Shown piece after piece: positions 10,007 through 19,626 of a stretch of DNA of 64,000 nucleotides. Source of the DNA: Saccharopolyspora thermophila (GTDB lineage Bacteria; Actinomycetota; Actinomycetes; Mycobacteriales; Pseudonocardiaceae); assembly GCF_014646075.1 (NCBI RefSeq), contig NZ_BMMT01000014.1, positions 62,001 through 126,000 of the forward strand, given 5' to 3'. The notes under the pieces are model-generated. The model was not told where the DNA came from and did not search any database. It was given only the letters and a program-made list of their open reading frames with translations. A program made the position numbers and the translations under genes. The stretch's first letter is position 1. Each line of letters opens with the position of its first letter.

Positions 10007-11182
10007 TCAGTCGCGGGCGTCGACCGGGTCGAGACCGTGTAACGGGAACACGGCGTGCCGTGCTTTGCGAATCGACGTGTCCACCTCGGCGGTGGTCACC
10101 CCGGCCCACTGCTCGAACGCCGGGTCGGCACCGTCGGTCATCGAGGTCGGCAGCGGCACGTTGTGCGCGACCCGCACGGCGTGCGACATCCACTCCTGCG
10201 GGATGGTCGTCGCCGGGTCGATGTCGCGGTCCAGCACCGTGCCCAGCAGGTGCGTCCACGCCCGCGGCACGACGCGGAACAGCGAGTAGCCACCGCCGCC
10301 CAGGGCCAGCCACTTGCCACCCGCGCACCGCTCCGCCAGCTCCCGCAGGTCCTGGTACGTGGCGCGCTGCCCGTCGACGGTCATCGACAGGTCGGCCAGC
10401 GGGTCCTCCCGGTGGGCGTCCGCCCCGCACTGGGTCACCAACACCTGCGGCCGGAACGACTCCAGCACCGAGGGCACCACCGCGTGGAAGGCGCGCCGCC
10501 ACCCGGCGTCCCCGGTGCCCGGCGGCAGCGGGATGTTGACCGCGGTGCCGTCCGCACCGTCGGCGCCGACCTCGGTGGCGTAGCCGGTCCCCGGCCACAG
10601 CGTGAGCGGGTGCTGGTGCAGCGAGATGGTCAGCACGCGCGGGTCGTCGTAGAACGCCGCCTGTACCCCGTCGCCGTGGTGCACGTCGACGTCGAGGTAG
10701 GCGATGCGCTCCACCCCCTGCGCCAGCATCCACGCGATGGCCACCGCGCAGTCGTTGTAGATGCAGAACCCGGCCGCGTGGTCGGCCATGGCGTGGTGCA
10801 GGCCGCCTGCGATGTTGACCGCCCGGTCGACCCGGCCCGACACGATCTGCTCCGCCGCCTGGATCGACGCCCCCGCGATGAGCGCGGCCGCTTCGTGCAT
10901 CCGGTCGAAGATCGGGTTGTCGTCGGTGCCCAGGCCGTGGCCGACCTCCGACCCCGCCAGCGGGGCGGAACGCACCGCCGCCAGGTATTCGGGACGGTGC
11001 ACCCGCTCCAGGTCCGCGTCGGAGGCTGGCTCGGGTGCGAGGACCTCAACCCCATCGAGGACACCGAGCGAGCGGGCCAACCGCATGGTCAGCTCCAGGC
11101 GGACGGGATGCAGCGGATGGTTACCGCCGAGGTCGTAGTCGAGCACCGACTCGTCCCACACCACAGCGCACTGAGAACCCAT
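10007..11182 (-). CDS. acuC: AcuC-type protein deacetylase (class I HDAC family)
   Basis: The 391-residue protein is a zinc-dependent histone-deacetylase-fold enzyme. It has the catalytic His pair H129/H130 (GLHHA) and the zinc-ligand motif DVDVHHGDG (D166, H168), with the third ligand D255 in CGADAHREDPLAD. AcuC removes acetyl groups from acetyl-CoA synthetase and restores its activity. It lies immediately upstream of, and 10 bp from, the Pat-type acyltransferase, so writer and eraser should be co-expressed. The sulfurtransferase gene lies 71 bp upstream on the same strand. Confidence 0.94.
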   Translation of the reverse strand: MGSQCAVVWDESVLDYDLGGNHPLHPVRLELTMRLARSLGVLDGVEVLAPEPASDADLERVHRPEYLAAVRSAPLAGSEVGHGLGTDDNPIFDRMHEAAALIAGASIQAAEQIVSGRVDRAVNIAGGLHHAMADHAAGFCIYNDCAVAIAWMLAQGVERIAYLDVDVHHGDGVQAAFYDDPRVLTISLHQHPLTLWPGTGYATEVGADGADGTAVNIPLPPGTGDAGWRRAFHAVVPSVLESFRPQVLVTQCGADAHREDPLADLSMTVDGQRATYQDLRELAERCAGGKWLALGGGGYSLFRVVPRAWTHLLGTVLDRDIDPATTIPQEWMSHAVRVAHNVPLPTSMTDGADPAFEQWAGVTTAEVDTSIRKARHAVFPLHGLDPVDARD

Positions 11183-11253
11183 GCCCCGGACGCTACCTGG
11201 CCTGTGTCCCCGAACACAGTGCCTGGAGCACGTGCCTGGTCGGCGTCACCTCC

Positions 11254-12105
11254 TCATCCGGCCTCCGGTCCGGTCGCGGCCGGCCGGTCCGGGTCCGCCG
11301 ACCAGTTCGACCACGACCCGGCGTAGAGCGCTGCCGGGCGGTCCGGCCCGGTCAGCCCGGCGTGCTCCAACGCCAGCAGCACCGAACAGGCGGTGACCCC
11401 TGAGCCGCAGTAAGCGCCGACCGGTCCCGAGCCGCCCACCCCGAGGTCGGCGAAGTGCCTCGCCAGGTCCTCCGGCGAGCGCCACCGGCCGTCGGCCGCC
11501 ACGTGCGCGGCGAACGGGGCGTTCACCGCGCCCGGGATGTGCCCAGCCCGCGGGTCAAGGGGTTCGACGTCGCCCCGGTAGCGCTCCGGCGCGCGGGCGT
11601 CCAGCAGCGTGCCCTCCCGGGCCAGCCGCGCGGCCTCGTCCGCGTCGATCACCGGCATCGAGCCCGGGCGGACCCGGAAGTCGCCCTCCCGCGGTGTCGG
11701 CTGCTCGGTCGTGGTGGGCCGCCCCTCGGCGGTCCAGGCCGCGTAGCCGCCGTCGAGGACGGCCACCGACTCGTGCCCGGCCCAGCGCAGCAACCACCAG
11801 GCGCGGGCGGCGGCCGAACCGTTGTCGGCGTCGTAGACCACCACGGGCCGACCGCGGTCCACGCCGGCCCGCCGCAGGACACCCTCCAGGGCCGCCGGAT
11901 CCGGCAGCGGATGCCGCCCCGCCGGTCCCGGTGGGGCGGCCAGTTCGGCGTCGAGGTCCACGAACACCGCTCCCGGCAGGTGGCCCGCCTCGTAGTCCTG
12001 CCGACCCGGCGGTCCGAGCAGCGACCAACGGATGTCGAGCAGCGTCGGGTGCGGCTCCTGGCGCAGTGCGGCCATGAGATCATCAGCACTGATCAAAGGA
12101 TGCAT
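11254..12105 (-). CDS. sseA: Two-domain sulfurtransferase (rhodanese / 3-mercaptopyruvate type)
   Basis: The 283-residue protein has two tandem rhodanese domains: an inactive N-terminal one (LLDIRW, GHLPGAVFVD) and a catalytic C-terminal one (LLDARAPERY, GHIPGAVN). The active-site loop is CGSGVTAC with Cys233. CGSGVTA is typical of 3-mercaptopyruvate sulfurtransferases, while classical thiosulfate rhodanese has CRKGVTA, so I favour the former. It moves sulfane sulfur to thiophilic acceptors. AAAGG five bases before ATG 12105 supports the start. It is divergent from ideR. Confidence 0.9.
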   Translation of the reverse strand: MHPLISADDLMAALRQEPHPTLLDIRWSLLGPPGRQDYEAGHLPGAVFVDLDAELAAPPGPAGRHPLPDPAALEGVLRRAGVDRGRPVVVYDADNGSAAARAWWLLRWAGHESVAVLDGGYAAWTAEGRPTTTEQPTPREGDFRVRPGSMPVIDADEAARLAREGTLLDARAPERYRGDVEPLDPRAGHIPGAVNAPFAAHVAADGRWRSPEDLARHFADLGVGGSGPVGAYCGSGVTACSVLLALEHAGLTGPDRPAALYAGSWSNWSADPDRPAATGPEAG

Positions 12106-12168
12106 GACGGCCTTTCGTAGCCCGGCGACGAGGTCTGTCGGAAATCCTGGAAGTCAACTCCCCGACCA

Positions 12169-12198
12169 CTGACTGCTGTCGCCGGGGACGACTAGCAT
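12169..12198 (+). promoter_or_regulatory. Putative housekeeping promoter of ideR
   Basis: CTGACT (12169-12174) and TAGCAT (12193-12198) are separated by 18 bp and resemble -35 and -10 elements. Transcription would start about 20 bp before the GTG of ideR. No IdeR-type 19-bp iron box (TTAGGTTAGGC-like) was seen in the intergenic region. Confidence 0.4.
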
Positions 12199-12226
12199 CG
12201 TGGTTGGGACTGAATGGGGAGCCGAC

Positions 12227-12922
12227 GTGAACGATCTCATCGATACCACTGAGATGTACCTCCGCACCATCTACGACCTTGAAGAAGAGGGCGTAGTGCC
12301 GCTCCGGGCCCGGATCGCCGAGCGTCTGGAGCAAAGCGGCCCCACGGTGAGCCAGACCGTCGCGCGCATGGAACGCGACGGGCTGCTGACCGTCGCCGAA
12401 GATCGCCACCTCGAACTCACCAAGGCCGGCCGTGCCCGCGCCATCAGCGTGATGCGCAAGCACCGCCTCGCCGAGCGGCTTCTCGTCGACGTGATCGGTC
12501 TCGAATGGGAGCACGTCCACAATGAAGCGTGCCGCTGGGAGCACGTGATGAGCGAAGCCGTCGAGCGCAAGCTCGTCAAGCTGCTCGGTGGCCCCACCAC
12601 CTCGCCCTACGGCAACCCGATCCCGGGTCTGGACGAACTCGGCGTGGACCACGTCGAGCCGCCGGCCGACGGCGACCTGCAGCGGGTCGACGAGATCGCC
12701 CGCAACGGCGGTGGGCGCGCGATCATCTGCCGCATCGCCGAGCACGTCCAGCTCGACCCCGACCTGATGTGTGAGCTCAAGGACGTCGGTGTCGTGCCGG
12801 GCGCCGAGGTGGAGATCGTCTCGGTAGTGGGACCGAACAAGCCGATCGAGGTTCGCGGCGCCAACGGCAGCACCGAGCTGCCGGTCGGCATCGCGCACGC
12901 GGTCATGGTGCGCCCGAAGTGA
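12227..12922 (+). CDS. ideR: Iron-dependent transcriptional repressor IdeR (DtxR family)
   Basis: The 231-residue protein is nearly colinear with mycobacterial IdeR. It has an N-terminal winged helix ([16 protein letters not shown]), a dimerisation/metal domain and a C-terminal SH3-like domain. All metal ligands sit at the canonical numbers: primary site M10, C102, E105, H106 and ancillary site H79, E83, H98. It should repress siderophore and iron-uptake genes when Fe(II) is bound. GTG 12227, after GGGGA, begins the conserved N-terminus; nine extra residues to 12200 are not expected. Its stop overlaps the galK start (GTGA). Confidence 0.97.
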   Translation: MNDLIDTTEMYLRTIYDLEEEGVVPLRARIAERLEQSGPTVSQTVARMERDGLLTVAEDRHLELTKAGRARAISVMRKHRLAERLLVDVIGLEWEHVHNEACRWEHVMSEAVERKLVKLLGGPTTSPYGNPIPGLDELGVDHVEPPADGDLQRVDEIARNGGGRAIICRIAEHVQLDPDLMCELKDVGVVPGAEVEIVSVVGPNKPIEVRGANGSTELPVGIAHAVMVRPK

Positions 12923-14097
12923 CTCCGGCGGACCGCGCGGCGGCACTGTTCGCCGAGGAACACGGCTGCGCGCCGAGCGCAGTCTGGTCCGCCCCCGGGC
13001 GGGTCAATCTGATCGGTGAGCACACCGACTACAACGACGGGTTCGTGCTCCCCTTCGCACTCCCGCAGCGCACCGCCGTCGCCGTCCGCCCCCGCGACGA
13101 CGGGCGGTTGTCCGTCGCCACGCTCGGCAACGACGGGCAACTGCACCGCGGCACCGTCGCCTCCGTCCACGAGCTGCGGCCAGGTGACCCGACCGGCTGG
13201 CTCGCCTACCCCGCGGGCGTCGCGTGGGCGCTCCGCGACGCGGGGTATCCGGTTGGCGGCGCAGATCTGATGATCGTCGGCGAGGTGCCGACGGGCGCCG
13301 GGCTGTCGTCCTCGCACGCCCTGGAATGCGCGGTGGCGCTGGCACTGCTGGACACGGTGCAGCGCGCTCCGGGCACGCCGGCCGCTCCGGGCCTGGAGGA
13401 GATCGCGCGGCTGGTGCAGCGGGCGGAGAACGACTTCGCCGGTGCCCCCACCGGTCTGCTCGACCAGACCGCGTCCCTGTCCTGCACCGCGGCGCACGTG
13501 CTGTTCTTCGACGTGCGCTCCGGTGCGGGCGAGCAGATCCCCTTCGACCCCCGCCGCGCCGGCCTCGAGGTGCTGGTGATCAACACCCGCGCGAAGCACT
13601 CGCACAACGAATCGGGCTACGGAGAACGGCGGCGGGGCTGCGAGCGCGCGGCGGAGCTGCTGGAGGTCAAGGCGCTGCGCGACGTGGCGGGGCAGGAACT
13701 GTCGGCGGCGCTGCCGAAGCTTCCGGAAGAACTCCGTCCGCTCGTCCGGCACGTGGTCACCGAAAACGACCGGGTTCTGACCACAGTGGACGAGTTGCGG
13801 CGCGGCCGCTACGCCGAGATCGGCCCCCTGCTCACGGCCTCGCACGTCAGCCTCCGCGACGACTACCGGGTCTCTTGCCGGGAACTGGATCTCGCGGTGG
13901 ACAGCGCGCTGGCGGCTGGTGCGCTCGGCGCCCGGATGATCGGCGGCGGTTTCGGCGGTTCCGCGATCGCCCTGGTCCCGACCGCGCAGCGGCCCGAGAT
14001 CGAGCGCGCCGTCCAGGCCGCGTTCGCCCGGGAGCACCTCGCGGCGCCCCGGCTGTTCACGGCGGTACCCTCCGCGGGTGCGGGGCGGGACCGGTGA
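12919..14097 (+). CDS. galK: Galactokinase
   Basis: The 392-residue GHMP kinase phosphorylates galactose to galactose-1-phosphate in the Leloir pathway. It carries the galactokinase signature [15 protein letters not shown] (27-41) and the ATP loop [11 protein letters not shown] (126-136, with His where SSSAALE is usual). Catalytic Asp182 is in LLDQTASL and motif 3 is GGGFGG. The GTG start overlaps the ideR stop by 4 bp, an unexpected coupling of an iron regulator to sugar metabolism. galE follows 72 bp downstream. Confidence 0.95.
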   Translation: MTPADRAAALFAEEHGCAPSAVWSAPGRVNLIGEHTDYNDGFVLPFALPQRTAVAVRPRDDGRLSVATLGNDGQLHRGTVASVHELRPGDPTGWLAYPAGVAWALRDAGYPVGGADLMIVGEVPTGAGLSSSHALECAVALALLDTVQRAPGTPAAPGLEEIARLVQRAENDFAGAPTGLLDQTASLSCTAAHVLFFDVRSGAGEQIPFDPRRAGLEVLVINTRAKHSHNESGYGERRRGCERAAELLEVKALRDVAGQELSAALPKLPEELRPLVRHVVTENDRVLTTVDELRRGRYAEIGPLLTASHVSLRDDYRVSCRELDLAVDSALAAGALGARMIGGGFGGSAIALVPTAQRPEIERAVQAAFAREHLAAPRLFTAVPSAGAGRDR

Positions 14098-14169
14098 CCA
14101 CCGGTTGACCGCCGCCGCTCGCCGGGGCACGGCGACTGAAGCAGATCTCCCACGGAAGGCAGTACGCAG

Positions 14170-15132
14170 GTGAAGCTCCTCGTCACAGGCGGTGCAGGCT
14201 ACGTCGGCAGCGTGTGTGCGGCACGCCTGGTGGAAGCTGGCCACGAGGTCGTCGTGGTCGACGACCTGTCCACCGGGCACGCCGACGCTGTGCCGGACGG
14301 CTGCAAGTTCGTCGAGGCCGACATCGCGACCGCGGCGAGCAGCCTGCTGGCGGAGTCGTTCGACGGCGTGTTGCACTTCGCGGCCAAGTCGCTGGTCGGC
14401 GAATCCATGGAGAACCCGCAGAAGTACTGGCACGGCAACGTGGTCACGTCGCTGCGATTGCTGGACGCGATGCGCGAGCACGGCACCCCGCGGCTGGTGT
14501 TCTCCTCCACCGCGGCCACCTACGGCGAGCCGGAGGTCACGCCAATCACCGAGGACCTCGCCACCCGTCCGACCAATACCTACGGTGCCACCAAGCTGGC
14601 CATCGACCACGCGATCACCTCCTACGCCACCGCGTACGGCATCGGTGCGGTGAGCCTGCGGTACTTCAACGTCGCCGGCGCCCACGGCGCCTTCGGCGAA
14701 CGGCACGCGGTCGAGACGCACCTCATCCCGATCGTGCTCCAGGTCGCGCTGGGCCAGCGGGCGAAGGTGCAGATCTTCGGCGAGGACTGGCCCACCGCGG
14801 ACGGGACCTGCATCCGCGACTACATCCACGTCACCGACCTGGCCGACGCCCATCTGCTCGCTCTGGAGCACGCCACCGCCGGCCAACACCGGATCTACAA
14901 CCTGGGCAACGGCACCGGTTTCTCGGTGAAGCAGGTGATCGACACCTGCCGCGAGGTCACCGGTCACCCGATCCCGGCGGAGGTCGCGCCGCGCCGCGCC
15001 GGTGACCCGGCGACGCTCGTGGCGTCGAGCCAGCGCGCGCGGGACGAGCTGGGCTGGCGGCCGGAGCGGACCGATCTCACCGTGATCGTCCGGGACGCCT
15101 GGGAGTTCACCCGCGCCAGCCAGGGCGCGTGA
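14170..15132 (+). CDS. galE: UDP-glucose 4-epimerase
   Basis: The 320-residue protein is an extended short-chain dehydrogenase that interconverts UDP-galactose and UDP-glucose with bound NAD. It has the N-terminal NAD motif GGAGYVG (7-13), the catalytic YxxxK (Y138, K142) preceded by the SST triad serine region, and the GalE-like [13 protein letters not shown]. With galK it supplies the Leloir pathway and UDP-sugars for cell-wall galactan. galT was not found in the window. Confidence 0.94.
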   Translation: MKLLVTGGAGYVGSVCAARLVEAGHEVVVVDDLSTGHADAVPDGCKFVEADIATAASSLLAESFDGVLHFAAKSLVGESMENPQKYWHGNVVTSLRLLDAMREHGTPRLVFSSTAATYGEPEVTPITEDLATRPTNTYGATKLAIDHAITSYATAYGIGAVSLRYFNVAGAHGAFGERHAVETHLIPIVLQVALGQRAKVQIFGEDWPTADGTCIRDYIHVTDLADAHLLALEHATAGQHRIYNLGNGTGFSVKQVIDTCREVTGHPIPAEVAPRRAGDPATLVASSQRARDELGWRPERTDLTVIVRDAWEFTRASQGA

Positions 15133-15137
15133 GCACC

Positions 15138-15153
15138 ACCGCGCCACCGCGGT
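15138..15153. terminator. Short hairpin between galE and the DUF4192 gene
   Basis: ACCGCG (15138-15143) and CGCGGT (15148-15153) form a 6-bp stem with a 4-nt loop in the 38-bp convergent gap. It is weak but well placed. Confidence 0.35.
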
Positions 15154-15170
15154 CGGTGTGTTGAGCCGCA

Positions 15171-16286
15171 TCACCACGCACCGTCCTCTTCGATCATGAG
15201 TTGGGCGTCCTCGGCCGCGTCGCGGGCGATCACCGCGAGCTCCGCGGGTGGGATGCCGACGTCCAGGGCTCGCCGGAGCAGGGTGCCGAGCCGGTGGTCG
15301 GGGCTGGTCCGCTCGATGCGTTCCAGCGCGACACCGGCCAGGGCTCCGTCTCCACGCAGGTAGGCGGAAAAGGCCAGCAGCGCCGCAACCTCGGCCAGTT
15401 CGGGTTCGGGCGCCTTGCGGACCAGGGTCAGCCACAGCTCCTCAGCGGCGCGGGCTGCGCCGCCGAGCGTGCTGCCCAGCACGAGGTCGCGCACCCTGGT
15501 GTCGGACACCGCGAGCAGCACGCGCACGTGGTCGTCCTCGGTCAGCGCGGCTCCGCTGGCGGTGCGCTCGATCGCCCCGAGTACGGTCCGCAGGCTCTCG
15601 GCCACCCGCTGCTGGTCGGACCCCTCGATGAGGTCCTCGGTCAGCGCGTCGAGCTTGGCGGAGACGCGCGCCACCGCCTCGGGCGACTCCGGGGCGACGA
15701 GCGCCCGCAGTTCGTCCCGGCTGTCGAAGGTCACCGCACCGGCGGCGGCCATCGCCGCCGCGAGCGCCGAGCTGCGCGGGTCGGGGATCGCACCGGTGCA
15801 TTCCGGGTCGTGGTAGCAGCACCATTCCGCACCGGCCCGGATCTCCGGCGTCCACAGGGCATGCGCGAGTCCGATGCCGTCCCGCCGGAAGGTCTCCCGA
15901 ATCTCCTCCACGAGCCCGGCGTACGGCGGTCCTCCACCGGAGAGCGGTTCCACAGCGGATGGTTCCGGTGCCGGTGAGCATGTTCCCGCGCAGACATCGC
16001 CGCACGTCTCGACGTGCGGCCGGTGCCCCACCACGACGAGCAGCGCCGCCTCGAGGCGTGTTCGCCGTAGCGGTCCGGTGAGCAGGCGCTCGCCGAAGCC
16101 CCGGATGTGTTGCGGGCACGGCAGGTCGATGCGCAACGTCGCGCCGAGGCGGGACACGGCCTGCAGACCCCGCAGCGTGACGACCACGAGCGAGTCGGTC
16201 GGGTGGAAACCCAGCAGGTGCGGCACCGCGGCCAGCAGTTCGGCGGGATCGGTCAGCGAAATCGTGGTGTTGAGTCGCGTCGTCAT
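15171..16286 (-). CDS. DUF4192 family protein
   Basis: The 371-residue protein matches the actinobacterial DUF4192 family, whose N-terminus typically reads as here (ISLTDPAELLAAVPHLLGFHPTDS). Its function is unknown. A Cys-rich stretch in the middle (CGDVCAGTC) and a second one (CCYHDPEC) could bind metal or form disulfides, although the protein has no signal peptide. ATG 16286 is chosen; the open frame continues to 17279 but overlaps the peptidase gene antisense and is not coding. The 16287-16498 gap contains a repeated GTCCACAG octamer 19 bp apart but no gene. Confidence 0.85.
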   Translation of the reverse strand: MTTRLNTTISLTDPAELLAAVPHLLGFHPTDSLVVVTLRGLQAVSRLGATLRIDLPCPQHIRGFGERLLTGPLRRTRLEAALLVVVGHRPHVETCGDVCAGTCSPAPEPSAVEPLSGGGPPYAGLVEEIRETFRRDGIGLAHALWTPEIRAGAEWCCYHDPECTGAIPDPRSSALAAAMAAAGAVTFDSRDELRALVAPESPEAVARVSAKLDALTEDLIEGSDQQRVAESLRTVLGAIERTASGAALTEDDHVRVLLAVSDTRVRDLVLGSTLGGAARAAEELWLTLVRKAPEPELAEVAALLAFSAYLRGDGALAGVALERIERTSPDHRLGTLLRRALDVGIPPAELAVIARDAAEDAQLMIEEDGAW

Positions 16287-16498
16287 GCGGCACACGATCG
16301 ACCCTCCACCACCGACCAGGAAAGGGCCTTTTTCGATTCTGTGGACTAACGGGTCCCCTGTGGACAACTCAACGGGAAAACGCAGAAAACGCCACGTTTG
16401 AGCGACATTCGTCCGCGTAATACCGATCCCCCGATAGGAGATCACGCTGGTTTCCCACCCCCGAACGGCAAATCCGTCGCGATCTTCCGCCGACCCGG

Positions 16499-18277
16499 TT
16501 AACCGACCGACCCGACCACCGGCAGATGGATCCGGGTGCGCGCGAGGTCCAGCGCGAGCCCGGTGCCCGGCTTCGGCCGCAACGTGAAGTCGTGGTCGCT
16601 GGAGAGTACGACGATCCCGAGCCGGTGCCCTGCCGCGAACACGTAGTCGTCGGGCTGCATCGTCACGGTGATCGAGTAGTTCTTGCCCGGCTCGATCGGC
16701 GAGGTGCGGTCGAGCGCGTTCCGGTTCTGCGGGTCCGCCCAGCCGCGGGTGACGACCGAGACGGAGCCGTCCGGGGCCTGGTCCACCAGCAGCGCGGTGA
16801 CATTGGCGGCCGGCTTGTCGAAGGTCAACGCCAACTCGGCGCGCACCGCACCGCTGACGCGGGCGGAACCGGGCAGCGGATTGGTCAGGTAGACCAGCCG
16901 GTTCGGGGAACTCGGTGCCGCGGCAAGGTCTTCCGCGAGCTGCCCGGCGTCGTCGCGCAGTTCCTCGACGGCACGGACCGAAACGCGCTGCGCGGTCAGC
17001 CCGCCCCGCCCGGTGCCACCCGGCGTGGGCTGCAGGGTGACCTCGCGCGCCCCCAACGCGGGCCACTCCGGTTCCTCCACCCAGCTGCCGTCCTCGCGCT
17101 GCACGGTGGCCCGCGGCTCGTACTCGACACCGTTGGGCACGTCGTAGAGGTAGCGCGTGAACCAGCGGTTCACCGTGCGCAGCCACTCCTCCCTGCGGAG
17201 CTGGATCGGGTCGGTGTGCCCGGACTGGTGCCACCAGATCTTGTGCGGCACGCCGCGGTCCCGCAGGGCGGCGTACCACTGCGCCGCCTGCCGGGTCTTG
17301 ACATTCCAGTCGTTGAGCCCGTGCACCGCCAGCACCGCGGCCCGCACCCGGTCGACGTTGTTGAGGTAGTTGCGCTCGTCCCAGAACGGGCTGTAGTCAC
17401 CGGTGATCCGGTCCTGGTTGGCGGTGAGCTCGTCAATCACCACGCGGCAGGGCTCGCGGTCGACGCGGGTGTGCACGTACTTCGCCAGCACGTCCGCGTC
17501 CTCGCCCTGGTACCCACCGGGTGCCACGACCGCGCCGTCGGCGCGGTAGTAGTCGTACCAGTTCGAGATCGCGCCGATCGGCACGATCGCCTCCAGCCCT
17601 GCCACGCCGGTGCTCGCCACCGCATTGGGCAGCGTTCCGTTGTAGGAGACGCCCATCATGGCGACCTTCCCGGTCGCCCACGACGCCTCGACCGGCGCCC
17701 CTGCGGTGTCGTGGCCCGGGGCACGGGAGTTGAGCCAGTCGACGACCGACTTCGCGCCGATGGTCTCGTTCACCGCACCCGTGGTGGGGCAGCCGGTCGA
17801 CTGCCCGGTGCCGAGCGACTCCGCGTAGACCACGGCGAAACCCCTGGCCAGCAGGTACTGCTCGTAGGCCCAGGTGATGTCACCGGCTGCCGCCATCCGC
17901 TCGTCACCGGCGGCGCTGAGCATCCGCGCGCCGGGGCGATCGGGCACGTACAGCTCGGTGTCCACGTTGTGGTTCGCGACGTCGTTCCCACCGGAGAAGT
18001 ACGGGCTCACCTGGTAGACGACGGGGACCCGCAGGCCCTGCGCGGTTTCGGCCGGGCGGACGACCTGGACGTGCACGCGGTCGTGCTGCCCGTCGCGGTC
18101 GCTGTCGACCGGGGCCGTCACGAACAGGTCCTCGCGGATGGCCCGGGCCGGGTCGAACACCGGCTGCGCCTCCCCGTCCTGGAAGACCGGTCTCCGTGGG
18201 GGATCGGCCACCGCAGGTGATCCGATGAGCGGTAGCGCCAGCACCGTCGCCAGCAAAGCCGTCCGAACGCACCGCAT
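16499..18277 (-). CDS. Secreted Xaa-Pro dipeptidyl-peptidase (S15 family)
   Basis: The 592-residue protein has a signal peptide (MRCVRTALLATVLALPLIG, cleavage near AVADPP) and an alpha/beta-hydrolase core of the X-Pro dipeptidyl-peptidase/CocE family. The catalytic triad is visible: Ser211 (GVSYNGT), Asp323 (HGLNDW) and His354 (SGHTDP). A C-terminal jelly-roll domain follows. It probably removes X-Pro dipeptides from extracellular peptides; ester substrates are also known in the family. ATG 18277 has GGAGG five bases upstream. Confidence 0.92.
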   Translation of the reverse strand: MRCVRTALLATVLALPLIGSPAVADPPRRPVFQDGEAQPVFDPARAIREDLFVTAPVDSDRDGQHDRVHVQVVRPAETAQGLRVPVVYQVSPYFSGGNDVANHNVDTELYVPDRPGARMLSAAGDERMAAAGDITWAYEQYLLARGFAVVYAESLGTGQSTGCPTTGAVNETIGAKSVVDWLNSRAPGHDTAGAPVEASWATGKVAMMGVSYNGTLPNAVASTGVAGLEAIVPIGAISNWYDYYRADGAVVAPGGYQGEDADVLAKYVHTRVDREPCRVVIDELTANQDRITGDYSPFWDERNYLNNVDRVRAAVLAVHGLNDWNVKTRQAAQWYAALRDRGVPHKIWWHQSGHTDPIQLRREEWLRTVNRWFTRYLYDVPNGVEYEPRATVQREDGSWVEEPEWPALGAREVTLQPTPGGTGRGGLTAQRVSVRAVEELRDDAGQLAEDLAAAPSSPNRLVYLTNPLPGSARVSGAVRAELALTFDKPAANVTALLVDQAPDGSVSVVTRGWADPQNRNALDRTSPIEPGKNYSITVTMQPDDYVFAAGHRLGIVVLSSDHDFTLRPKPGTGLALDLARTRIHLPVVGSVG

Positions 18278-18429
18278 GCAGTCCTCCGGGCAGGAGTGGA
18301 TTCCGACACCGGCACCCTTCTTAGCGCGCGACGCCGAGTCAAACACCGGTCCGGCGGGTTTGCGCCAGAACCACCCCGCCGGGGCCGCAGTAGAGTCGGT
18401 CCAGGACCTCGAGGATCCAAGGAGAAGGC

Positions 18430-18732
18430 ATGAGTATCCCGTCCAGCCTGCTGACCTCGGCCGGACTGATCGGTGGTTTCGCGGTCGCCCGCGCCACCAG
18501 CCACCGGCACTGGGGCGGAGTGGTGGCCGCCGGCGCGGGGCTCGGCGCTATGGAGGCGTGCCGCCGGCGGGCCGGTGTGGTACCGGCACTCGTTCTGGGC
18601 GCCACCTACGCCGCCGCGCTGACTGGTTCGCACCCGCTGGCCAAGAAGATCGGGGCCTGGCCGTCGGTATTCACCGCCACCGCGGTGACGGCCGCCGCGG
18701 CCCACCTGCTGGCCCGGCCGCGGCACGGCTGA
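18430..18732 (+). CDS. Small membrane protein of unknown function
   Basis: The 100-residue protein begins with ATG behind a strong AAGGAG. It is Ala/Gly-rich with about three hydrophobic segments (residues 8-20, 50-63, 78-94), so it is probably an integral membrane protein. I do not recognise a family. It is a single gene, divergent from the peptidase and convergent with the NAD(P)-binding protein. Confidence 0.75.
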   Translation: MSIPSSLLTSAGLIGGFAVARATSHRHWGGVVAAGAGLGAMEACRRRAGVVPALVLGATYAAALTGSHPLAKKIGAWPSVFTATAVTAAAAHLLARPRHG

Positions 18733-18802
18733 TCGGCAGCGGCACGGCCGGGATCTCGAGGTCACGACGACCCAGCCCTGATCTGAACAGTCCCCGCATC
18801 CG

Positions 18803-19561
18803 TCACCGCCCGGCCAGGAACTCGTCGAAGGTAATCCGGCCCACCGCCCGGCCCGGGATGAGGTGACCGCCACTGCGGTAGCCGGCGAAGGTCGCGCCGG
18901 GCAGGCGCAGCGGCAGCAGCAGGCGGCGGCGTCCGGTGGCGCGCAGGACGGCCCGCGCCAGGTCACGGTGGCTGCGAATCTCGGGGCCGCCCATGTCCGG
19001 TACGCGGCCCGCTGGTGCGCCGAGCGCCAGTTCGGCCAACCGGTCGGCGACCTCGCGGACGTCGATCGGCTGGAAGCTCACCCCGGCCAGCACCGCGATC
19101 ACGGGCGAGAAGCGCTGCACCTCGGTCATCTTCGCGACCAGGTCGTGGAACTGCGTGGTGCGCAGGATCGTCCAGGGCAGGCCCGAGTCCACCACGACCC
19201 GCTCGGCTTCGAGCTTGCTGCGGTAGTAGGGCAGCGGCACCTGTTCGATGCCCGCGATGGAGATGTAGACCAGGTGCGGGGTTCCGTGCCGGAGAGCCGC
19301 CTCAGCGAGGCGTCGGGTCACCACCACGTCCTTGCGTCCCAACGTGGTGGCGCAGTGCACGATGGTGTCCACTCCGGACACTGCTGCGTCGGTGCCCGCG
19401 CCCGTGCGCAGGTCCCCCGTCACCCATTCGTGCGGTAGGTGTGACGCCGGTCGCGGGCGGCGACTCAACACCCGCACCTCTCGTCCTGCATCGAGCAACC
19501 GCTGGACCACGACCCTGCCCAGGGTGCCCGTCCCGCCGGTCACCAAGATCGTCTTTCGCAC
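18803..19561 (-). CDS. NAD(P)-binding protein, NmrA/atypical SDR family
   Basis: The 252-residue protein starts with the dinucleotide fold ILVTGGTGTLGR and shows features of atypical SDRs of the NmrA/NAD(P)H-binding class (YYRSKLEAERVV, GLPWTILRTTQFHDLV). No clear catalytic Tyr-x3-Lys pair acts as in classical SDRs, although YRSK is present. Such proteins act as redox sensors or reductases; no substrate can be assigned. GTG 19561 has AGGAG seven bases upstream. It lies 65 bp downstream of the methyltransferase on the same strand. Confidence 0.85.
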   Translation of the reverse strand: MRKTILVTGGTGTLGRVVVQRLLDAGREVRVLSRRPRPASHLPHEWVTGDLRTGAGTDAAVSGVDTIVHCATTLGRKDVVVTRRLAEAALRHGTPHLVYISIAGIEQVPLPYYRSKLEAERVVVDSGLPWTILRTTQFHDLVAKMTEVQRFSPVIAVLAGVSFQPIDVREVADRLAELALGAPAGRVPDMGGPEIRSHRDLARAVLRATGRRRLLLPLRLPGATFAGYRSGGHLIPGRAVGRITFDEFLAGR

Positions 19562-19626
19562 TGATCCGCTCCTTCCGCGACTGCGATCAACCCCGATCTG
19601 TCCACCGGGGTGACGGGATGGGGCGG

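Noticed and set aside
7243-10539. A 1098-codon plus-strand frame opposite the acyltransferase gene
   Set aside because: It is antisense to a clear multi-domain enzyme and shows only GC-shadow composition with no recognisable motifs.
12106-12226. IdeR iron box or other metal-responsive operator in front of ideR
   Set aside because: No sequence near TTAGGTTAGGCTAACCTAA was found in the gap.
16319-16385. Repeated GTCCACAG and GTGGAC motifs before the DUF4192 gene as DnaA boxes or an origin
   Set aside because: They lack the TTGTCCACA/TTATCCACA core in sufficient number, and no dnaA, dnaN or AT-rich unwinding region is near.
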